Of a stretch of DNA of 64,000 nt, positions 59,511-64,000 are shown piece after piece. Source of the DNA: Saprospiraceae bacterium (GTDB lineage: Bacteria; Bacteroidota; Bacteroidia; Chitinophagales; Saprospiraceae); the NCBI GenBank assembly GCA_020627535.1, contig JAHDGU010000001.1, positions 1 to 64,000 on the forward strand. The letters run 5' to 3'. The notes under the pieces are model-generated. The model did not search any database. It saw only the letters and a program-made list of their open reading frames with translations, and had not been told where the DNA came from. Numbering within the stretch: the first letter of the stretch is position 1; each line of letters opens with the position of its first letter. Position numbers and translations under genes: made by a program.

Positions 59511-59894
59511 CACAGCTTTGTAGGCACTCACCTCTATCTCAACGAGAGCATCATCTGTGATAAATCTAGAGACTTCTATGAGCGTACTTGCAGGGCAGAT
59601 CTGGCCGAAGTACTCCGCGTGTACAGCCGTTACAGCTGGCCAGTCATTCACATCGGTGAGGTAAATCCTCGTACGTGTGACATCTTGGAGAGAAGCTCCG
59701 ACCTCGGCCAAGTACTGACTGATCTTTTCCAAAATAAATCTGGTCTGTTTTCCCGCATTTCCTGGATGAACGATGCCATTTTCATCCGCGGCCACCGTTC
59801 CGGACACTTCGATGATGGGGCCTGCCAGGACGACGCGAGAATATCCCACTTTATCTTCCCATATCGTTCCAGACTTGATGGATCTTCTTTGCAT
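59508..59894 (-). CDS. Rid-family (RidA/YjgF-like) protein without the canonical arginine
   Basis: A small cytoplasmic protein, 128 aa from ATG 59894. The longer frame to 59954 overlaps the preceding gene and is rejected. The fold signatures are present: AGPIIEVSGTVAADENG, VTRTRIYLTDVNDWP and LVEIEVSAYKAV. In imine-deaminating RidA the motif PAR(S/T) supplies an arginine that binds the substrate carboxylate. Here it reads PASTLIEVSRF, so that arginine is absent and the protein probably belongs to another Rid subgroup with an unknown substrate. It starts just after the thioredoxin-like gene stop. Confidence 0.85.
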   Translation of the reverse strand: MQRRSIKSGTIWEDKVGYSRVVLAGPIIEVSGTVAADENGIVHPGNAGKQTRFILEKISQYLAEVGASLQDVTRTRIYLTDVNDWPAVTAVHAEYFGQICPASTLIEVSRFITDDALVEIEVSAYKAV

Positions 59895-59898
59895 GATC

Positions 59899-60483
59899 TT
59901 AGAGTTTTTTGGCGGAAGCCAAGATGCGTGAGAAGCTGTCATCCACACTTCCAATCAAGTCATCTTCTGTCAAGATATCTTGAATAAGACCCTCACTATC
60001 AACCAGAAAGATTCTTGGATATCCCAACTCTGGTAGGTAGAGACCATCTGATATAAACTTAGCATTTGCTATGGTGGGGAAGTCTGGTTTTTGATTCTCA
60101 TGGTGATTGAGAAACTCAGCTTTTTTCTCATCATAGAGACCGAGTATCTGTAAAGAAGGAAGCTCACGATTCAAAAAACTCAGCCTGTCAGCAAGGTCAT
60201 GACATGACTGGCAGCTTTCCTTCCAGAAGAAGAGCAATAGAGCATTGCCTTTGAATGAACCTGAAAATCGCTCCACACCATCTAGATCATTGGCCATGAA
60301 AGGGGAGAGTTTTTCACCTTTCATTCCGTCTACCAAATCTTGTCGTGGAATGACGGGTGCGTCCTTGACCACCTTATGGACGCCCTCGGCATCTTCAAAC
60401 TGTGCTGATACTGCGAGAGGCATCGTACAGATCGTCAGGAGAGCAAGCGTCGTAAAGAGACGTGGGAATTTGAAATATCTCAT
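59899..60483 (-). CDS. Secreted thioredoxin-like (TlpA-type) protein
   Basis: A 194-aa protein from ATG 60483. A GTG at 60504 would add seven residues before the signal peptide and is less likely. The signal peptide (LFTTLALLTICTMPLAVSAQ) leads to a thioredoxin fold (about 55-190). Its active motif ESCQSCHDLA is a CxxC pair preceded by the strand NALLLFFWK. It has a cis-Pro candidate near LPELGYPRIFLVD. Probably a periplasmic thiol-disulfide oxidoreductase. It is in a run of minus-strand genes following the GmhA-type isomerase with a gap of 20 bases. Confidence 0.85.
   Translation of the reverse strand: MRYFKFPRLFTTLALLTICTMPLAVSAQFEDAEGVHKVVKDAPVIPRQDLVDGMKGEKLSPFMANDLDGVERFSGSFKGNALLLFFWKESCQSCHDLADRLSFLNRELPSLQILGLYDEKKAEFLNHHENQKPDFPTIANAKFISDGLYLPELGYPRIFLVDSEGLIQDILTEDDLIGSVDDSFSRILASAKKL
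59907..59920 (+). repeat. GNRA-hairpin motif with GGAA loop
   Basis: TTTTGGCGGAAGCC, stem GGC/GCC kept and loop GGAA, antisense to ASAKK at the 3' end of the thioredoxin-like gene. Confidence 0.65.
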
Positions 60484-60503
60484 GCCTTTAAAAGTGTGAT
60501 TCA

Positions 60504-61091
60504 CTACTTCTTATTATCAGAGCCAAAGAGTTTTTTCTCTACAATCTCACAAATGATGTGCCCGATCAGGATGTGCATCTCTTGGATGCGAGGGACAGCA
60601 CTGGAGTCAACGCTAAGGACATGATCACAAACGCTGTTAAAGGCCTCCGTATGACTTCCGCACATGCCTACGCACTTGATGCTCATATTATTCGCTTGCG
60701 CAAAAGCCTCAAGGACATTTTTGCTTGTACCTGAGGTGGATAGCCCTAGTAGAATGTCACCTTCTGAGCCATAGGCTTCTACACCACGAGCAAATACTTG
60801 ATCATAACCAAAGTCATTGCTCACTGCTGTAAGATGTGCTGTATTGGTGACCAATGAAATGGCTGGAAGGGCAGGGCGATTGAGGTAATATCTACCAGTA
60901 AGCTCACAGGCGATGTGATTGGCGTCGCTGGCGGATCCACCATTGCCACAAAGAAGAATTTTAGCACCAGAGCTCAGCGCTTCAGTGCATGCTTCAGCCA
61001 CCAGACAGATCGTCTGCTGAAGTAAGTCATCTTGCGTGATCTTGTCGATCAATGCGAGATGCTCTTGCATGCGCTGTTTGACAAGCTTCAT
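60504..61091 (-). CDS. gmhA: SIS-domain phosphosugar isomerase (GmhA-type)
   Basis: A 195-aa single-SIS protein like D-sedoheptulose 7-phosphate isomerase, the first step of ADP-heptose synthesis for lipopolysaccharide. The key segments are CGNGGSASDANHIACELTG, LGLSTSGTSKNVLEAF (phosphate-binding Ser/Thr loop), and SAVPRIQEMHILIGHIICEI with the conserved C-terminal helix. It overlaps the GT2 gene by four bases. The adjacent GT2 and DUF4199 genes suggest an envelope-glycan role; other ketose phosphates cannot be excluded. Confidence 0.85.
   Translation of the reverse strand: MKLVKQRMQEHLALIDKITQDDLLQQTICLVAEACTEALSSGAKILLCGNGGSASDANHIACELTGRYYLNRPALPAISLVTNTAHLTAVSNDFGYDQVFARGVEAYGSEGDILLGLSTSGTSKNVLEAFAQANNMSIKCVGMCGSHTEAFNSVCDHVLSVDSSAVPRIQEMHILIGHIICEIVEKKLFGSDNKK
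60691..60705 (-). repeat. GNRA-hairpin variant with GCAA loop
   Basis: Minus strand TTTTGCGCAAGCGAA in the gmhA-like gene (FAQAN), the identical twin of 42001-42015. Confidence 0.6.
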
Positions 61092-62032
61092 GAATCTATA
61101 CCTAGTGTGGTCTCTATAAGATACTGATTGCGATCAGAGGCACTTCGTGTGATCAACTCCGCGAGAAATCCGGTCAGGAAGAGTTGAGATCCCACAATCA
61201 GAGTCGTAATGCCAAAGAAGAATAGTGGTCGGTCATTGATGTCGTGAGCGTCCCAAAAGATCTTGGAGATCGAGAGGTAACCCAATATGATGATGCCCAC
61301 AAGGGCAAATAGAAGTCCCATAGCTCCGAAGAAATGCATCGGTCGTTTGCCAAATTTGCCCACAAATGAAATGGTCAATAAATCGAGAAATCCATTGATG
61401 AACCGCTCCATACCAAACTTGGTCGTCCCGTACTTGCGCGCTTGATGTTGGACAACTTTTTCACCGATCTGAGGGAAGCCAGCCATCTTGGCAAGGACTG
61501 GCGTGTATCTATGCATCTCTCCGTACACCTCAATGCTCTTGACCACCGTATTCCTGTAAGCTTTGAGTCCACAGTTGAAGTCATGCAGCTTGATGCCGCT
61601 GAGCAATCGAGTAGCAGCATTGAAGAGCTTGGTGGGAATGGTCTTGGTAATCGGGTCGTAGCGCTTTTTCTTCCAGCCACTGATGAGGTCGTAGCCATCT
61701 TCCACGATCATTTTGCGCATTTCTGGAATCTCCTCTGGGCTGTCTTGGAGATCTGCATCCATGGTGATGACGACGTCGCCTTGTGCCTGTTCAAAGCCTT
61801 TTTGTAGGGCCGCACTTTTGCCATAGTTGCGCCGAAACTTGATGCCTTTCACAGCATCACTTTTGCGCGAAAGCGCTTCGATGACATCCCAGCTCTTATC
61901 TCTGCTACCATCATCCACAAAGATGATTTCATAGGAGTAGCACTTGGCCTCCATGACCTTGGCGATCCACTGCTCCAGCTCTGGCAGTGACTCTTCCTCG
62001 TTGAACAGTGGTACGACCACCGATATATCCAT
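61088..62032 (-). CDS. GT2 polyprenyl-phosphate glycosyltransferase (GtrB/DPM-like)
   Basis: A 314-aa enzyme from ATG 62032. The frame is open to 62116, but the conserved MDISVVVPLFNEEESLPELE begins at 62032, three bases from the preceding stop. Catalytic landmarks are VFVDDGSRDKSW, ITMDADLQDSPEEIPEM (DxD-type metal site) and HDFNCGLKAYRN. Two C-terminal helices (HFFGAMGLLFALVGIIILGY, FFFGITTLIVGSQLFLTGFL) anchor it in the inner membrane. It likely transfers a hexose from a nucleotide sugar to undecaprenyl phosphate for periplasmic glycosylation. Confidence 0.92.
   Translation of the reverse strand: MDISVVVPLFNEEESLPELEQWIAKVMEAKCYSYEIIFVDDGSRDKSWDVIEALSRKSDAVKGIKFRRNYGKSAALQKGFEQAQGDVVITMDADLQDSPEEIPEMRKMIVEDGYDLISGWKKKRYDPITKTIPTKLFNAATRLLSGIKLHDFNCGLKAYRNTVVKSIEVYGEMHRYTPVLAKMAGFPQIGEKVVQHQARKYGTTKFGMERFINGFLDLLTISFVGKFGKRPMHFFGAMGLLFALVGIIILGYLSISKIFWDAHDINDRPLFFFGITTLIVGSQLFLTGFLAELITRSASDRNQYLIETTLGIDS
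61861..61876 (+). repeat. Dispersed GNRA-hairpin motif, GCGC stem
   Basis: TTTTGCGCGAAAGCGC, antisense to ALSRK in the GT2 gene, identical to 41586-41601. Confidence 0.8.
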
Positions 62033-62034
62033 GT

Positions 62035-62508
62035 CTATGAGCTCTTCTTGATTTGTACGATGAGGGCTGAGAGAACAAAGCCGCCCAGCAGGCCAAAGAT
62101 AAAACGAAAGAGCCAATAGCCCATAGAGGGCAGTGAAGCCTGAACATCTGGAGACGGCTGATTATCAGCGTCTAATACTATACTGCTTATTCTCATACCT
62201 TCTTGATGCCAGAGATCTACAAGTGTCGTATCAGAGTATAGTACTGCGATGTAAAAGACATACCAAAGAGCAGATGAAATCAGATAAACGCGAAAAGGAT
62301 GTCCTACCCAGGTCCGATACATGGCACGATCAGCATCTGGCGCATCGGAAGTGGCTCGCCACTGGAGCGCGATGATGGGGATGAAGCTCAGCGCATGAAT
62401 CACCATGCGAAACATGTAGCGAGGCTGAATCAAATAGCAAAGCAGGTATCCGGCAATGACCAGGATACCTGCTATGAGTCCGTATTTTATGGTGCGTGTC
62501 AAGGGCAA
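62035..62508 (-). CDS. DUF4199-like inner-membrane protein
   Basis: A 157-aa protein with about four helices: YGLIAGILVIAGYLLCYLI, FRMVIHALSFIPIIALQW, YLISSALWYVFYIAVLY and MGYWLFRFIFGLLGGFVLSA. A polar loop with SIVLDADNQPSPDVQ sits before the last helix. Layout and position next to a clear DUF4199 protein suggest a diverged paralogue. Function unknown. It lies immediately after the DUF4199 gene (adjacent stop and start) and three bases before the GT2 gene. Confidence 0.65.
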   Translation of the reverse strand: MPLTRTIKYGLIAGILVIAGYLLCYLIQPRYMFRMVIHALSFIPIIALQWRATSDAPDADRAMYRTWVGHPFRVYLISSALWYVFYIAVLYSDTTLVDLWHQEGMRISSIVLDADNQPSPDVQASLPSMGYWLFRFIFGLLGGFVLSALIVQIKKSS

Positions 62509-63069
62509 TTATGCCGCGACGATCGGCTGGTCTTTTTTCATCACAGCTGCCATTATCACCGCTTTAAGGGCATTCCATATCAAGTAGATGAATGGCGCTA
62601 CAAATACAGTGATAGGATTGAGTATCGTGCCCATGGCTCGCTCTGACATATTGATCAAGAACTCTGGTGAGCCTGCTTCTTCCATAGCTTCTCTTGACTG
62701 CTCAGCGAGTGCTTGCATGGCTTCTTTCGTCGACTCAGGCATGAGGAATGAAAAGTAGATGAACGAGAACAGTGAACTTACCATATCGGCTACAAAGTAC
62801 ATGAGTAGGCCAATGAGGAATGCTCTCCCAAGTGTCACCCAGCCACCATTAAGCTCGTCCCTGTATGTTTTCACAGAAGCATAGTTGAAATAAAGGCTGA
62901 GTCCAAATCCGACTAAGGCGAATAGCAGACTGATTCCAACCTGCCCCATGGATTGGGAGGTCGGGTCTGTGAACATTTGGATGATCACTCCTAAGATACC
63001 TACAATAGATCCCAAGATGACACCATTTTTGATGGATATCCCTGTCCAAGAATTGTTTTGTTCTGTCAT
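62509..63069 (-). CDS. DUF4199 family inner-membrane protein
   Basis: A 186-aa Bacteroidota-specific protein with four helices and the family features: GVILGSIVGILGVIIQMF, LYFNYASVKTYRDELNGGWV (typical post-helix-2 text) and LGRAFLIGLLMYFVADMV. An Ala/Glu/Met-rich amphipathic stretch (EAMQALAEQSREAMEEAG) lies before the last helix. Function unknown. In many Bacteroidota it precedes a GT2 gene as here, which hints at a link to glycan export or membrane glycosylation. Confidence 0.88.
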   Translation of the reverse strand: MTEQNNSWTGISIKNGVILGSIVGILGVIIQMFTDPTSQSMGQVGISLLFALVGFGLSLYFNYASVKTYRDELNGGWVTLGRAFLIGLLMYFVADMVSSLFSFIYFSFLMPESTKEAMQALAEQSREAMEEAGSPEFLINMSERAMGTILNPITVFVAPFIYLIWNALKAVIMAAVMKKDQPIVAA

Positions 63070-63103
63070 GATTGTGTGATTATTTGAGGTAAGATATTAA
63101 AAT

Positions 63104-64000
63104 TTACGCCTCTCTCAGCCAAAAGTTTTGACCAAGGAAACTTCCGTGGACGAGACCCTTGAGCTCTTTCTTGATTGGAGGATAGTTTTTGGATTTGGAC
63201 TGAGCGTCCGAAAGAGACCAAGTGTGCTTGCTCCTGCGATCAAAGAGTGTCAAATTCACCGCTGATTTTTCCTCTATGACCGGCGCTGCCTGGGATACGA
63301 TGGCGCGAGGATTGATCGACAAAAGTTCTACAAGCCGCGTGTCATCCAAGCTGTCGTAGAGGCAAGTATTGAGCATTGCATAGCATATGTCGAGCGTTGC
63401 TGCACCAAATTCTGATAAGCCGAATTCGACATCCTTGAGCTCAGATTCTTTGGGCTGATGGTTGCTAAAGACGTAGTCTATGGTCCCATCGCTGACGGCC
63501 CTGTGCAGTGCCCTTTGATCTGAAGCTGATCTAAGTGGTGGGATGACCTTAAGACCTGTATCAAAACCCTTGAGATCATCGTCTGTGAAACAAATATTGC
63601 TTACACTCGCTCCTAGGCTGAGATATGGATGTGATCTTTTATATGCCTTGGCTCTCTTGAGCGCATCTTGGCAGCTGATACCATGGATAGCCAGTTTAGC
63701 CTCGGCGTATTGTGCCAGCTCGACATCTCGCTGCACTCTGAGTATCTCCTCTACAGCAGGCATCGATCTTAGTCCCAGTGCTGTGGTTGCGACTGACTCA
63801 TGCACCTGAGCACCTTCGATCAGTCTGGGATACGATGGCATGTGAAAGAGCGGCTTGCCGATCTGCGACAGATATAGTAATGCTCTCAAGAGTGTATTGT
63901 CATCATCGATGCTCCGATCACCTCGGCCATATCCGACGGCTCCTGCATGATCCAGGTCATGCATCTCACTGAGTTGTCTCTCATCAGTGCTAGCTATGTG
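63104..64000 (-). CDS. pyrC: Dihydroorotase-like amidohydrolase, partial at window edge
   Basis: The frame is open to the last base of the window, so the N-terminus, including the expected HxH zinc ligands, is missing. The visible ~298 aa match the C-terminal two thirds of a dihydroorotase/allantoinase-type barrel (LLRALLYLSQIGKPLFHMPS, HGISCQDALKRAKAY, VIPPLRSASDQRALHRAV). At the place of the catalytic DHAPH motif it reads FSNHQPKESELKDVEFG, so the catalytic Asp is not obvious. This resembles inactive PyrC-like homologues. It may assist pyrimidine synthesis structurally or have another amidohydrolase substrate. It ends 34 bases before the DUF4199 start on the same strand. Confidence 0.8.
   Translation of the reverse strand, partial: HIASTDERQLSEMHDLDHAGAVGYGRGDRSIDDDNTLLRALLYLSQIGKPLFHMPSYPRLIEGAQVHESVATTALGLRSMPAVEEILRVQRDVELAQYAEAKLAIHGISCQDALKRAKAYKRSHPYLSLGASVSNICFTDDDLKGFDTGLKVIPPLRSASDQRALHRAVSDGTIDYVFSNHQPKESELKDVEFGLSEFGAATLDICYAMLNTCLYDSLDDTRLVELLSINPRAIVSQAAPVIEEKSAVNLTLFDRRSKHTWSLSDAQSKSKNYPPIKKELKGLVHGSFLGQNFWLREA

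Overview
The window reads as chromosomal DNA from a member of the Bacteroidota, most likely a marine or aquatic Saprospiria-type (Lewinella-like) organism. The phylum call rests on several signals. There is a SusC/SusD polysaccharide locus run by an ECF sigma/FecR pair. Several giant secreted proteins carry type IX secretion C-terminal domains (types A and B). Promoters have the Bacteroidota -7 element TAnnTTTG. DUF4199, DUF423 and Bacteroidota-type FabI, porin and NtrC-like proteins are present. The class-level guess is inference only.

Layout. 1-9300: a heptamer array, pdhC (E2), recR, a membrane glycosyltransferase fusion, an M20 amidohydrolase, an NtrC-type regulator, a LOG-family protein, small membrane and lipoproteins and an Smr-domain protein. 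8804-9793 is the only long gene-poor stretch; it holds a palindromic ~130-bp tandem array, a perfect hairpin and three TGAACGG boxes spaced exactly 21 bp apart. 9794-14581: a metallo-beta-lactamase/rhodanese protein, a porin and a secreted LVIVD-type protein. 14652-29414: a complete xylan-type utilisation locus (ECF sigma, FecR, STN-SusC, SusD, IPT glycan-binding lipoprotein, a five-repeat secreted protein, GH10 xylanase, GH3 xylosidase). 29417-36846: fabI, a membrane glycosyltransferase and a 1654-aa secreted protein with dockerin-like and cohesin-like regions. 36903-40587: a tight four-gene operon of two ATP-grasp ligases, a class I glutamine amidotransferase and an esterase, which looks like an uncharacterised amide-forming biosynthetic pathway. 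40687-48576: metabolic operons (glycerate kinase, M32 carboxypeptidase, DUF423, ung; HMG-CoA lyase-like, dehydrogenase, thioesterase, SulP transporter). 48736-48813: tRNA-Pro(UGG). 48887-64000: a 1637-aa type B secreted protein, an SDR, an SMI1/KNR4 gene broken by an in-frame UGA, a nucleotidyltransferase, an M28 peptidase, a PD40 lipoprotein, queE, a Rid protein, a thioredoxin-like protein, a GmhA-type isomerase, a GT2 enzyme, two DUF4199-type membrane proteins and a partial dihydroorotase-like gene at the edge.

The most unusual genome-scale signal is a short dispersed hairpin: a run of T followed by a small stem closed by a GNRA tetraloop, with TTTTGGCGAAAGCC as the commonest form. It recurs about twenty times on both strands and in several reading frames. 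Its stem bases vary in a compensated way, so the hairpin rather than the peptide appears to be conserved. A second recurrent signal is TAnnTTTG placed four or five bases before a start codon, implying leaderless mRNAs for several genes.
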